Source of the DNA: Streptomyces sp. NBC_01571
Lineage (GTDB): Bacteria; Actinomycetota; Actinomycetes; Streptomycetales; Streptomycetaceae
DNA length: 64,000 nucleotides
Direction: 5' to 3'
NCBI RefSeq assembly: GCF_026339875.1
Contig: NZ_JAPEPZ010000001.1
Coordinates: 2,418,001-2,482,000, forward strand
Positions 25,402-33,747 of the stretch are shown piece after piece; within the stretch, counting starts at the first letter, position 1; each line of letters opens with the position of its first letter. The notes under the pieces were generated by a model that was not told where the DNA came from, searched no databases, and saw only the letters and a list, made by a program, of their open reading frames with translations. The position numbers were made by a program, and so were the translations under genes.

Positions 25402-26331
25402 ATGGCGATCCGGCTCGGACTCGGCCTTCCGCAGATGAAGCAGTACGACCTCGGGCGCGATGTGCCGGCGGTGGCCCGTGCCGCGGAGGAGACCGGCTAC
25501 GAGAGCCTGTGGGTGTTCGAGCGGGTACTCTTCCCCGACCCCGCCACGCAGGGGCTGTACGGGATTCCGGGGCTGGCCTGGCCCGACACCTACCGCTCGG
25601 TCGCCGAGCCGCTGGTGACCCTGACCCTGGCCGCCGCGTCGACCGGGCGGGCCCGTCTCGGCACCAGCGTGCTGGTGGCGCCGCTGCACATCCCCTTCCA
25701 GCTGGCACGCGCGCTCGCCACGCTGGACGCGGCCAGCGGCGGCCGGGTGGTGGCGGGCCTCGGCACCGGCTGGTCCCACGACGAGTACGCGGCGGCCGCC
25801 GTGGCGCCCTTCGAGAAGCGCGGCAAGGTCCTCGACGAGCTCCTGGACGTCTGCGCGGCGGTCTGGGGACCGGACCCGGTGTCGTACGAGGGTGAACTCA
25901 CCAGAATCCCCCCGTCCGAGGTCGGGCCGAAGCCCGCGCGTCCGATCCCGGTGTACCTGCCGGCGAACAGCCCGAAGGCGGCGCGGCGGCTGGTCGACCG
26001 CGCGGACGGCTGGATGCCGACCGCCCAGGGCGTCGGCCGGCTCACCGAGGAGTGGACCCGGCTCCAGGAACTGGCCGCCGAGCGCGGCAGGTCAAGGCCG
26101 ATCGAGGTCTGCGTCCGCGTCAACGCGGGGTACACGGCCAAGCCCTACGAGGGTGCCGCACGTCCCCTGTTCACGGGCAGCGCGGCACAGATCGCCGAGG
26201 ACCTGGCCGCACACCAGGTGGACGGGGTCGGGGAGTTCCTGCTCGATCTCCAGGCACCGCTCCGCGACGCCTCGGAACTGGAGGACGTCGCGGCGGAGGT
26301 GTACGGGCTCGCCCGCGCGGCCGGAGTCTGA
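25402..26331 (+). CDS. LLM-class F420-dependent oxidoreductase
   Basis: A 309-residue luciferase-like TIM-barrel protein. GLGLPQMKQYD at the N-terminus, GYESLWVFERVLFP, the RLGTSVLVAPLHIPFQLARALATLD strand-helix and GRVVAGLGTGWSHDEYAAA are typical of actinobacterial F420-dependent members. It is expected to reduce or oxidise a small molecule using the deazaflavin F420; the substrate is unknown. AAGGGG lies eight bases before the ATG. It converges on the lysine/arginine monooxygenase gene across a strong terminator. Confidence 0.88.
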   Translation: MAIRLGLGLPQMKQYDLGRDVPAVARAAEETGYESLWVFERVLFPDPATQGLYGIPGLAWPDTYRSVAEPLVTLTLAAASTGRARLGTSVLVAPLHIPFQLARALATLDAASGGRVVAGLGTGWSHDEYAAAAVAPFEKRGKVLDELLDVCAAVWGPDPVSYEGELTRIPPSEVGPKPARPIPVYLPANSPKAARRLVDRADGWMPTAQGVGRLTEEWTRLQELAAERGRSRPIEVCVRVNAGYTAKPYEGAARPLFTGSAAQIAEDLAAHQVDGVGEFLLDLQAPLRDASELEDVAAEVYGLARAAGV

Positions 26332-26356
26332 GCACCGCGACCGCCGGCACGGCACC

Positions 26357-26384
26357 GCGGCCGGGGTCCGAGAACCCCGGCCGC
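26357..26384. terminator. bidirectional terminator
   Basis: GCGGCCGGGGT (26357-26367) pairs perfectly with ACCCCGGCCGC (26374-26384) around a six-base loop. It sits between convergent genes: the F420 oxidoreductase stop is 26 bases before it and the monooxygenase stop 34 bases after it. Confidence 0.8.
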
Positions 26385-26417
26385 CCCGGCGCGCCCGCGG
26401 CCCCGGGCCGTGGACCC

Positions 26418-28112
26418 TCAGTCCTCGGGCAGTTCGACCGGCGCGATCTCGTCGTAGACGTCGCCCGGCCCGGGGTTGGTCGCGTCGGTCGCTCCGCCCA
26501 GCTGGTGCATGACGCCCCAGACCGCGTTCAGCGCCGTCTGCACGGCGCCCTCGGCCCAGCCGGCCGTCCAGGAGATGTCGTCGCCCGCGAGGAAGATGCC
26601 CCGCTTGTCCTCGGGCAGCGCGTCCTGCATGAAGTGCGTGAACAGACGCCGCTGGTAGCGGTAGTGGCCGGGCAGGTTGGCCTTGAACGCCCCCATGAAG
26701 TAGGGCTCGTTCTCCCAGGAGACGGTCACCGGGTTGCCGATGATGTGCTTCCGGATGTCGACCTTCGGATAGATCTCGCCGAGCGATTTCAGCATGACCT
26801 CCATCCGCTCGTTCGCGGACAGCGGCAGCCACTTCAGGCTGTCGTCGCACCACGTGTACGAGAGACAGATGACGGCGGGCCTGTCCGGACCCTCGTCCAG
26901 GAGGTAGGTGCCGCGGGTCATCCGGTCGGTGAGCGTCATCGACATGACGTCACGCCCGGTCGTCTCGTCCTTGTCGAGCCAGAACGGACGGTCGACGGGC
27001 ACGAAGAGCTTGCTCGACTCCATGTAGTGGGTCCGCTCCATCGCCGTCCAGTGGTCGATGGGGAAGAGCGAGTCGTCGCAGGCGATCTTCGAGAGCAGCA
27101 GCCAGGACTGCGCGGTGAAGATCGCCGCCTGGTAGGTGCGGATGTCGCCGTTGGCGTCCGTCACGGTGATCCGGTTGCCCGACGTACGGTTCAGCCGGGT
27201 CACCGCCGGACGCGGGGCGCCGTCGTGCAGCGAGGCCAGCGAGGTCCCGGGCGCCCAGTGGACGATCTTCACCGGCTCCCGCTCCCACAGCCGCAGCGGA
27301 AGCTGCTGGGAGCCGCCGACGATGCCGCGGTGGTGGTCGTCGGCCTCCGTGTAGACGACGCGCAGGATCTCGAGGATCGAGTTCGGGAAGTCGGTGTCCC
27401 AGCCGCCCGTGCCGAAGCCGACCTGGCCGAAGATCTCACGGTGCCGGAAGGACCTGAAGGAGTCCGAGTCGCACAGGAAACCGTAGAAGGTCTGGTTGTC
27501 GAGCTTCTCCACGAGCTTCGCCCAGATCTCACGGATGCGCGGGACGTCGCGCTCGCGCATGGCCCGGTTCATGTCGGAGAAGTCGGCGCCCTCCTCGAGA
27601 CAGGCGTTCCACGCGTTCATCACGTCGCGGTAGACCTGCGGCAGGTCGTCGACGGTGGTCGCGTAGTGCGACTCGCCCTTGAGATCGACGACCGTCGAGG
27701 GCGTGCTCTCCGCGAGCGGGTTGGGGAACGGCCGGGTCTCCAGTCCCACCAGGTCGATGTAGTGCTGGAGGGCGGTCGAGGACGGCGGGAAGCGCATGGC
27801 GCCCATCTCGGCCGTCAGCGAGGGGTCGCACCCCTCGAAGCCCACCGTGCGCAGCCGGCCGCCGATCTCGTCGGCCTCGTACACGACGGGCTTGAGGCCC
27901 ATCTTCATCAGTTCGTAGGCGGCCACGATGCCGGAGAGGCCGCCGCCGATGACCGCGACCTCGGTGCCGTGCTCGGTCGCGGGTATCTGCCCGAGGCCCG
28001 CGGGATGCGCGAGGAAGTCGTCGTACGCGTACGGGAAGTCCGGGCCGAACATGGTGATCGGCGGCTGCTGCACGTCGGTGTGCTGGACGGCGGTGGGCAC
28101 CGTGGACGTCAT
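26418..28112 (-). CDS. L-lysine/L-arginine 2-monooxygenase family flavoprotein (DavB-like)
   Basis: A 564-residue FAD amine-oxidase-type protein. ITMFGPDFPYAYDD and HPAGLGQIPA precede the dinucleotide motif VAVIGGGLSGIVAAYELM and VVYEADEIGGRLRT. Other recognisable blocks are EMGAMRFPPSSTA, GFGTGGWDTDFPNS and the C-terminal FLAGDDISWTAGWAEGAVQ. From memory these match Pseudomonas DavB (lysine 2-monooxygenase) and the classic Streptomyces arginine monooxygenase closely, also in length. Such enzymes oxidatively decarboxylate the amino acid to an amide. The next gene upstream on the same strand, 47 bases away, encodes an amidase-type hydrolase, completing the two-step route. Lysine and arginine cannot be distinguished by eye. 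AAGGAG lies ten bases before the ATG. Confidence 0.85.
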   Translation of the reverse strand: MTSTVPTAVQHTDVQQPPITMFGPDFPYAYDDFLAHPAGLGQIPATEHGTEVAVIGGGLSGIVAAYELMKMGLKPVVYEADEIGGRLRTVGFEGCDPSLTAEMGAMRFPPSSTALQHYIDLVGLETRPFPNPLAESTPSTVVDLKGESHYATTVDDLPQVYRDVMNAWNACLEEGADFSDMNRAMRERDVPRIREIWAKLVEKLDNQTFYGFLCDSDSFRSFRHREIFGQVGFGTGGWDTDFPNSILEILRVVYTEADDHHRGIVGGSQQLPLRLWEREPVKIVHWAPGTSLASLHDGAPRPAVTRLNRTSGNRITVTDANGDIRTYQAAIFTAQSWLLLSKIACDDSLFPIDHWTAMERTHYMESSKLFVPVDRPFWLDKDETTGRDVMSMTLTDRMTRGTYLLDEGPDRPAVICLSYTWCDDSLKWLPLSANERMEVMLKSLGEIYPKVDIRKHIIGNPVTVSWENEPYFMGAFKANLPGHYRYQRRLFTHFMQDALPEDKRGIFLAGDDISWTAGWAEGAVQTALNAVWGVMHQLGGATDATNPGPGDVYDEIAPVELPED

Positions 28113-28159
28113 GGGGTACGGACTCCTTGCGACAAAGCTTCGGGGGGAGGGCTGGAAGT

Positions 28160-28948
28160 TCAGACGAGCGACCCGTAGAGGCCGGGGCGGCGGTCCTTCA
28201 GATACGGGTTCGCCTCGCGCGAGGCCGCGAGGAAGGCGGGGTCGGCGTCGGCGAGGACCAGCTCCTCGGCGCGCCCGGCGCGGGTGCGGGCGACCCCGTC
28301 GGGCCCGGCCAGCGTGGACAGCCCGACGAACTCGAACTCCCCCTCCACGCCGACCCGGTTGACGTAGGCGACGTACATCTGGTTCTCGAAGGCGCGCACC
28401 GGGACGACGGACTCGGCGACGAACTGGAAGGGGTGCATCTGCGCGGTCGGCACGACGAGGAGGTCGGTGCCGGCGAGTGCGTGCGCCCGGACGTTCTCCG
28501 GGAACTCCACGTCGTAGCAGATCATCAGGCCGACGCGGAGGCCGTTCAGCTCGGCCTGGACCACCGGCTGGTCGCCCGGGGTGAAGTGGTCGCGCTCGAA
28601 GCAGCCGAAGAGGTGGGTCTTGCGGTAGTTCGCGAGCCGGGTGCCGTCGGCGGAGATCAGCTGCGCGGAGTTGTGGACCCGCTCGCCGGAGCGCTCGGGG
28701 TAGCCGTAGGCGACGGCCACGCCGTGGCGGGTGGCGATCTCGGCGATCGCGTCGGCGGCGTCGCCGTCGGCGGGCTCGGCCAGACGTGCGATGTCGTCGC
28801 CGATGGCGTAGCCGGTGAGGAACATCTCGGGTGCGGCCAGCAGCCCGGCGCCGGCGGCAGCGGCGCGGCCCGCGGCGGCGTCGAGGACCTTGAGGTTCTC
28901 GACGACGGAGCCGGGGCGGCCGGAGCTCTGGAGCAGGGCTGTGCGCAT
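28160..28948 (-). CDS. carbon-nitrogen hydrolase (DavA-like amidase)
   Basis: A 262-residue nitrilase-superfamily enzyme with the full catalytic triad: E41 in APEMFLTGY, K110 in NYRKTHLFG and C144 in MICYDVEFPE. Size and pairing with a DavB-like monooxygenase indicate an omega-amidase that converts the amide product (5-aminovaleramide from lysine or 4-guanidinobutyramide from arginine) to the acid plus ammonia. It is the promoter-proximal gene of the two, with GAGGAA seven bases before the ATG. The operon therefore encodes amide hydrolysis and oxidation together, probably for nitrogen or carbon scavenging from basic amino acids. Confidence 0.85.
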   Translation of the reverse strand: MRTALLQSSGRPGSVVENLKVLDAAAGRAAAAGAGLLAAPEMFLTGYAIGDDIARLAEPADGDAADAIAEIATRHGVAVAYGYPERSGERVHNSAQLISADGTRLANYRKTHLFGCFERDHFTPGDQPVVQAELNGLRVGLMICYDVEFPENVRAHALAGTDLLVVPTAQMHPFQFVAESVVPVRAFENQMYVAYVNRVGVEGEFEFVGLSTLAGPDGVARTRAGRAEELVLADADPAFLAASREANPYLKDRRPGLYGSLV

Positions 28949-29152
28949 GCGTGTTCCTCACCGGTACGGATGGGTTTGGGGGCCAGGTAGACGGTACGGT
29001 CGCCGGGCCGGCGTGGACAAGGAGGAGCCGTTGCGTGCCGGTGAACGAATCGTTGCGTGCGGGGGCCGTCCGGCGGTGATTTGTTGCGGGGTGTCCTGGA
29101 GGGGGCCTCGGGTGCCGGTTCCGGGGCTTCCGCCCGGGCCCCAGGGGTGCGG
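28949..29152. other. upstream region of the monooxygenase operon
   Basis: No gene is seen. This stretch should hold the promoter of the amidase-monooxygenase pair. It is GC-rich and runs into the tandem repeats that begin at 29153. No consensus promoter stands out. Confidence 0.35.
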
Positions 29153-29330
29153 TGTCGGGTGCGGGTGCGTGGGGGCTGGGCGCGCCGTTCCCCGCGCCCC
29201 TGGGACGACACCGTGCGACGTCAGGTGCCGGTGCGTGAAGGCTGGGCGCGCCGCTCCCCGCGCCCCTGGGACAACACCGTGCGATGTCGGGTGCCGGTGC
29301 GTAAGGGCGCGCCGTTCCCCGTGCCCCCGA
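29153..29330. repeat. 66-bp tandem repeat, about 2.7 copies
   Basis: Copies start at 29153, 29219 and 29285 (the last truncated). Each contains GTCGGGTGCCGGTGCGT, then GGCTGGGCGCGCCGTTCCCC and CGCGCCCCTGGGACGACACC. The core is the inverse of the GGGGCGCGGGGAACTGCGCG element that is dispersed between Streptomyces genes; a single copy occurs near 35994-36012. All frames stay open, but nothing suggests translation. It lies between the amidase operon start and the 3' end of the HAD-EEP gene. Confidence 0.85.
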
Positions 29331-29398
29331 AAGGCTGGTCCCCGCGCCCCCGAGAAGGGGCTTCCGGCGCGCGGGGAGCCGGGGCTCGGTGGGGGCGT

Positions 29399-30880
29399 CT
29401 AGTCGAGGGTGAACGTGGTGAGTACTGCCGCGTGGTCCGAGGGCCAGGCGTTGTCCGCGACGTGGGGCCAGGTGCGCGGGGTGCCGGCGACGACGGTGCG
29501 GGAATCCCGTACGCGCAGGCCGCGTCCGTCGTGCAGGACGAAGTCGATGCGGTCCTGCGGCTCGGGGCGGCCGCTGCCGTCCTCGTGCTCGGTGTGGATC
29601 GGCGACCAGGTGTGGCCCGGGTCCCGCACCGGGTCGGGGTGCGCCTCACGGTAGGAGTCGCGCAGGCCGGCCTCCTCGGCCGCCCGGGTCACCGGCCACT
29701 CGACGTCCGGCCAGTCCAGGTGGGAGGGGCTGTTGAAGTCGCCGACCAGGATCACGGGGACGCCGGGGACGGCCGCGGTGTCGATCTCGCGCAGGATCTC
29801 CCGCATCTGGCCCAGCCGGCCGGCCTCGTGGGCGATCAGTCCGGCCGCGGGGAGCCCGTCGAAGCGGGCCTCGTACGGTCCGTACGGCGTGTAGTCGAGG
29901 TGGGTGCTCCAGACGGCCACCTCCTGGCCGCCGTCCAGCCGGATCCGCACCCCGGTGCCGCCGTAGAAGCCGACCTCCGGGTCGCCGAGGCGGGCGGTGA
30001 TCGGGTGGCGGCTGATGATCCCGAGGTTGTCCCCGGCCCGGTGGTGGTGCCAGCCGAGGGCCTCGGCCAGCTCCTGTGCCGCGTTCCCGTACGTCTCCTG
30101 GAGGCCGACCACGTCCGCGCCGGTCTCCGTGATGACCTTGAGCTGCTTCTCGCGGTGGTCATCGACCTCGGTGCCGCCGTACCAGAGGTTCCAGCTCATC
30201 ACCCGCAGCTCACGGGGCGCCAGCATGCCCCGCAGCCGGTCCGGCGTCACCTCCTCCAGGCTGGTGAGGACCGTGCGTCCGGGGGCGGAGTCGATCGGCG
30301 CGAGCGAGGGCACGGCGAGCACCGCGCACCCCGCGGCCTCGGCGGAGGCCACGCCGGTCTCGGTGTCCTCGACGGCCACACAGAGGGCGGGGTCGACACC
30401 GAGGGCGCGGCAGGCGGCGAGGTAGGGATCGGGGGCTGGCTTGGTGCGCTCGGTGTCGTCGGCGGTGACGGAGGTGGCGAAGTGCGCGGCGCCGAGCGCG
30501 TCCAGGACGGTGTCGGCGACGGCGCGTGGGGAGGCGGTCACCAGGGCGGTGGGGACGCCCTCGCGTGCCAGGTCCCCGAGGAGCCGCAGCGCGCCCGGAC
30601 GGGGCACGATCCCGGTCCGTACGCGGTCGGCGAACTCCCGGTGCAGCCCGGCGGCGATGCCCTCCGCCGGAGTCCCCGTGACCGCGCCCAGCCAGTCGGC
30701 GGTGTACTCGACGGGCCGCCCGAGGACCTCCGGCTGGTCCGCCCCGGTGAGCGGGCGCCCGAGCCCGACGGCCACCGTTTCCACCGCCTCCCACCACAGT
30801 CGCTCGGTGTCCACGAGCGTGCCGTCCATGTCGAACAGGACGGCCTGGAGCGGGAGTCGGGGGGTGGCGCGGTGGGTCAC
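29399..30880 (-). CDS. HAD phosphatase fused to EEP-family phosphodiesterase
   Basis: A 493-residue two-domain fusion. Residues 1 to about 220 form a HAD hydrolase of the beta-phosphoglucomutase type: motif I DMDGTLVD at about 17-24, motif II VTASPR, motif III lysine in TKPAPDPY and motif IV EDTETG. Residues from about 230 form an endonuclease/exonuclease/phosphatase domain: VMSWNLWYGG, metal glutamate in GLQETYG, STHLDY, VGDFNSPSHLD and the terminal SDHAAV histidine. All catalytic residues look intact. No signal peptide, so it is cytosolic. It is the last gene of an ABC importer operon, suggesting that imported phosphodiester is cut and then dephosphorylated. The GTG at 30880 follows AAAGAGAA; the ATG at 30895 lacks a ribosome site. 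Confidence 0.85.
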   Translation of the reverse strand: MTHRATPRLPLQAVLFDMDGTLVDTERLWWEAVETVAVGLGRPLTGADQPEVLGRPVEYTADWLGAVTGTPAEGIAAGLHREFADRVRTGIVPRPGALRLLGDLAREGVPTALVTASPRAVADTVLDALGAAHFATSVTADDTERTKPAPDPYLAACRALGVDPALCVAVEDTETGVASAEAAGCAVLAVPSLAPIDSAPGRTVLTSLEEVTPDRLRGMLAPRELRVMSWNLWYGGTEVDDHREKQLKVITETGADVVGLQETYGNAAQELAEALGWHHHRAGDNLGIISRHPITARLGDPEVGFYGGTGVRIRLDGGQEVAVWSTHLDYTPYGPYEARFDGLPAAGLIAHEAGRLGQMREILREIDTAAVPGVPVILVGDFNSPSHLDWPDVEWPVTRAAEEAGLRDSYREAHPDPVRDPGHTWSPIHTEHEDGSGRPEPQDRIDFVLHDGRGLRVRDSRTVVAGTPRTWPHVADNAWPSDHAAVLTTFTLD

Positions 30881-30944
30881 GGTGTTCTCTTTCATCAGTG
30901 GGGGGAGGCCCCGGCGAGGGGGAAGGGGCCGGGAGCGGAGTCGG

Positions 30945-32030
30945 TCAGTGCGCGCGCTCGGCGACCAGTACCGGCCGCTCCGGCAGGCGCACGGTGACGG
31001 CCGCGCCGGGACCGAGCGTGGCGGCCTCGTGCGTGGGCAGGTCGGCCTTCACCTCGGTGCCGTCCGCGAGCCGCACGGTGACCCGGGTCGCGGCCCCGAG
31101 GAACGCGCCGGCCACGACCCGGGCGTCACCGGCGTCGTCGGCCTGCACCCGTACCGCCTCGGGCCGTACCAGGACGTCCACCTCCCGCGCGTCGGGCGCG
31201 TCACCGTCGACCGGCAGCCGCTGTCCGAGCACCTCGACCGTCGTGGCCTCGAGACGCCCCGGGATGCGGCTCATCGTGCCTACGAACTCGGCGACGAACG
31301 CGGTGGCCGGCCGGCCGTACAGCTCGGCGGGTGCCGCGCACTGTTCGAGCCGTCCGGACCGCATCACGGCGACGCGGTCCGCCATGGACAGCGCCTCCTC
31401 CTGGTCGTGCGTCACGAACAGGGTGGTGATGCCGAGTTCCTGCTGGAGCCTGCGGATCTCCTCGCGCAGGCTGAGCCGCACCTTCGCGTCGAGCGCCGAG
31501 AGCGGCTCGTCGAGGAGCAGGACTCGCGGGCGCAGGGCGAGCGCGCGGGCCAGCGCGACGCGCTGCTGCTGGCCGCCGGAGAGCTGGTGGGGGAAGCGCT
31601 CGCCCTTGTCGGCCAGGCCCACGAGGTCGAGCAGTTCGGCGGCGCGGGAGCGTCGCTCCGCCGTCCGCACCTTGCGCATGCGCAGGCCGAAGGCCACGTT
31701 GTCGAGGGCGCTGAGGTGCGGGAAGAGGCTGTACGACTGGAAGACCATTCCGGCGTCGCGGCGGTGGGCGGGGACGCGGGTGATGTCCTCGCCGTCGACC
31801 AGCACCTCACCGGAGTCGGGGTGTTCGAAGCCGGCGAGCATCCGCAGCGCGGTGGTCTTGCCGCAGCCGGACGGGCCGAGCAGGGCGAGGAGTTCGCCGG
31901 GCCGGGCGGGCAGGTCGAGCCCGTCGAGGGCGACGGTCGTGCCGAACGACCGGCGCAGGCCTCGGAATTCGACGGTGGCGGCCTTCTCCACGGCCGGGGC
32001 GGTCTTGTGCGTGGTGAGGGTCATGGTCAT
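30945..32030 (-). CDS. ABC transporter ATP-binding protein
   Basis: A 361-residue ATPase of the PotA/FbpC/PhnT type. Walker A is LLGPSGCGKTTALRML, followed by Q-loop MVFQSYSLFPH, signature LSGGQQQRVALARAL, Walker B VLLLDEPLSALD and switch histidine FVTHDQEEALSMADR. A C-terminal TOBE-like regulatory domain (about 265-361) follows. It energises the importer formed by the two permeases and the lipoprotein encoded upstream. The ATG overlaps the permease stop by four bases. The HAD-EEP gene starts about 64 bases downstream. Confidence 0.93.
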   Translation of the reverse strand: MTMTLTTHKTAPAVEKAATVEFRGLRRSFGTTVALDGLDLPARPGELLALLGPSGCGKTTALRMLAGFEHPDSGEVLVDGEDITRVPAHRRDAGMVFQSYSLFPHLSALDNVAFGLRMRKVRTAERRSRAAELLDLVGLADKGERFPHQLSGGQQQRVALARALALRPRVLLLDEPLSALDAKVRLSLREEIRRLQQELGITTLFVTHDQEEALSMADRVAVMRSGRLEQCAAPAELYGRPATAFVAEFVGTMSRIPGRLEATTVEVLGQRLPVDGDAPDAREVDVLVRPEAVRVQADDAGDARVVAGAFLGAATRVTVRLADGTEVKADLPTHEAATLGPGAAVTVRLPERPVLVAERAH

Positions 32031-32860
32031 CCCCGGGAAGCGGTACGGGAGCGCCCGCCGAGTCCGGCGAGCGAGAGGAGCAGTGCCCAGGTGACGAGCA
32101 GACTGAGCACGGAGACGGCGACGGAGAGCTGGGCCTGCGAGCCGCCGATGCTGTAGATCCACACGGCGAACGGCTGGAAGCCGAGCAGCTGGGCGACGGT
32201 GAATTCGCCGAGCACCAGCGCCAGGGTGAGGAAGGAGGCGTTGAGCAGTGCCCCCCGCAGGTTGGGCAGCACGACCCGCACCAGCGCCTGCGGCCAGTTC
32301 GCCCCGCAGCTGCGGGCGGCCTCGACGAGGGTGCGTACGTCGACGGCGCGCAGTCCGGCGTCCAGAGCCCGGTACACGAAGGGCAGGGCCATCACGACGT
32401 AGGCGAGGACGAGCACGAACGGGAAGTCGGGGTTCTGCAGTGCCACGAACGTCTGGAAGAGCGGGGTGCGGGAGAGGTGTTCGGGCCCAAACTTGAGGAC
32501 GGTGGAGATCCCGGCGACGAACGCGATCGGCGGGACGACCAGCGGCAGCGAGCAGATGACCTCGACCACGGGCCGCAGTTTCGGGGCGCTCAGCCGCAGG
32601 GCGACCATCGCCGGCACCATCAGCAGCAGGACCACGGCGATGGTGGCGGCGGCCAGTTCCAGCGAGAGCAGCAGGCTGGAGGTGAAGCCGTCGGCACCGA
32701 CGATCTGGCTGTACGCGTCGAAGGTGATCCCCTGGTTCGGCACGTCGACCGTGAAGACCAGGGACGCGGCGAGCGGGACCAGGAAGTAGAGCCCGGCGAA
32801 GGCCAGGACGACGCCGCGCCAGGGGCGCACACGCGGGGACTTGTTCACGCTTCCAGCCAT
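32027..32860 (-). CDS. ABC transporter permease (second)
   Basis: A 277-residue inner-membrane protein with six predicted helices and the binding-protein-dependent permease loop EAARSCGANWPQALVRVVLPNLRGAL (EAA motif) near residue 190. It resembles PhnV or PotC-like subunits of importers for phosphonate, polyamine or iron. It pairs with the preceding permease to form the channel. The ATG is picked because it gives the standard N-terminus (basic residues then a first helix); the gene overlaps the upstream permease by 16 bases and the ATPase by four. Confidence 0.9.
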   Translation of the reverse strand: MAGSVNKSPRVRPWRGVVLAFAGLYFLVPLAASLVFTVDVPNQGITFDAYSQIVGADGFTSSLLLSLELAAATIAVVLLLMVPAMVALRLSAPKLRPVVEVICSLPLVVPPIAFVAGISTVLKFGPEHLSRTPLFQTFVALQNPDFPFVLVLAYVVMALPFVYRALDAGLRAVDVRTLVEAARSCGANWPQALVRVVLPNLRGALLNASFLTLALVLGEFTVAQLLGFQPFAVWIYSIGGSQAQLSVAVSVLSLLVTWALLLSLAGLGGRSRTASRG

Positions 32861-33747
32861 CGCGCGCTCCGTCGTTGCAGGGGCAGGTACACGGCCATGA
32901 CCAGGCCCGCGACGAGGACCATGTCGAGGCTGAGGGCGAGTGCCACGTTCTCCTGGCCCACCAGGACGTTGCCGGAGATGGCGTCGGCGATCTGCAGGGT
33001 GACCAGCGGGACCGCGCTGCCCACCATGGCCGCGGCGGTGGCGTACGCCGCGAAGGCGCTGCCGAAGAGCAGCACCAGACCGCCGAGCAGTGAGGGCGCG
33101 AGGACGGGGAGGGCGACATGGCGCCAGTACTGGACCCCGGTGGCGCCGTTGTTCTGCGCGGCCTCGCGCCACTGGGAGCGCAGTCCGTCCAGGGCGGGCG
33201 TGATGGTGAGGACCATCAGCGGGATCAGGAAGTAGAGGTAGACGATGACCAGTCCCCAGAAGCTGTAGAGGTTCCAGCCCTTGTCGGACAGGCCCAGGTG
33301 CCGGGTCAGGACGCCCGCGTTGCCGAGGGTGGCGACGAACGCGAAGGCCAGCGGGACACCGCCGAAGTTGGCGAGGACACCGGACGCGGTCAGCACGGCC
33401 TCGCGCAGCGCGCGGAAGCGGGAGGTGACCACGGCCTGGGCGAGCAGCAGTCCGAGCACGGTCGCGAGGGCGGCCGAGACGGCGGACAGCTTGACGCTGC
33501 CGACCAGGGCGGTGAGGTACGCGCCCTGGAGCGAGGCGGTCAGGTTGGCCGTGGTGTACGAAGTGGCACCGGTGGCCTGGTCCTTGACGGTGAAGGCGCC
33601 GTTCAGCATGGCCAGGGCGGGGACCCCGAAGGCGATGGCGACGAAGGCGAGCAGCGGAAGGACGGCGAGCGGGCCGACGGCGCGGCGCCGCCGCTGCCGT
33701 GGGGCAGCGGCGGGCACCGTGTCGGCCTCGGTGAGGGCGACGGTCAT
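32845..33747 (-). CDS. ABC transporter permease (first)
   Basis: A 300-residue membrane protein with six helices and an EAA loop REAAQNNGATGVQYWRHVALPVL near residue 205. A basic segment (RQRRRRAVG) precedes the first helix, as expected for a cytosolic N-terminus. It is similar in style to PhnU or PotB-type subunits. Its ATG overlaps the stop codon of the binding-protein gene by four bases, so the importer is made as one tightly coupled transcript. Confidence 0.9.
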   Translation of the reverse strand: MTVALTEADTVPAAAPRQRRRRAVGPLAVLPLLAFVAIAFGVPALAMLNGAFTVKDQATGATSYTTANLTASLQGAYLTALVGSVKLSAVSAALATVLGLLLAQAVVTSRFRALREAVLTASGVLANFGGVPLAFAFVATLGNAGVLTRHLGLSDKGWNLYSFWGLVIVYLYFLIPLMVLTITPALDGLRSQWREAAQNNGATGVQYWRHVALPVLAPSLLGGLVLLFGSAFAAYATAAAMVGSAVPLVTLQIADAISGNVLVGQENVALALSLDMVLVAGLVMAVYLPLQRRSARWLEA

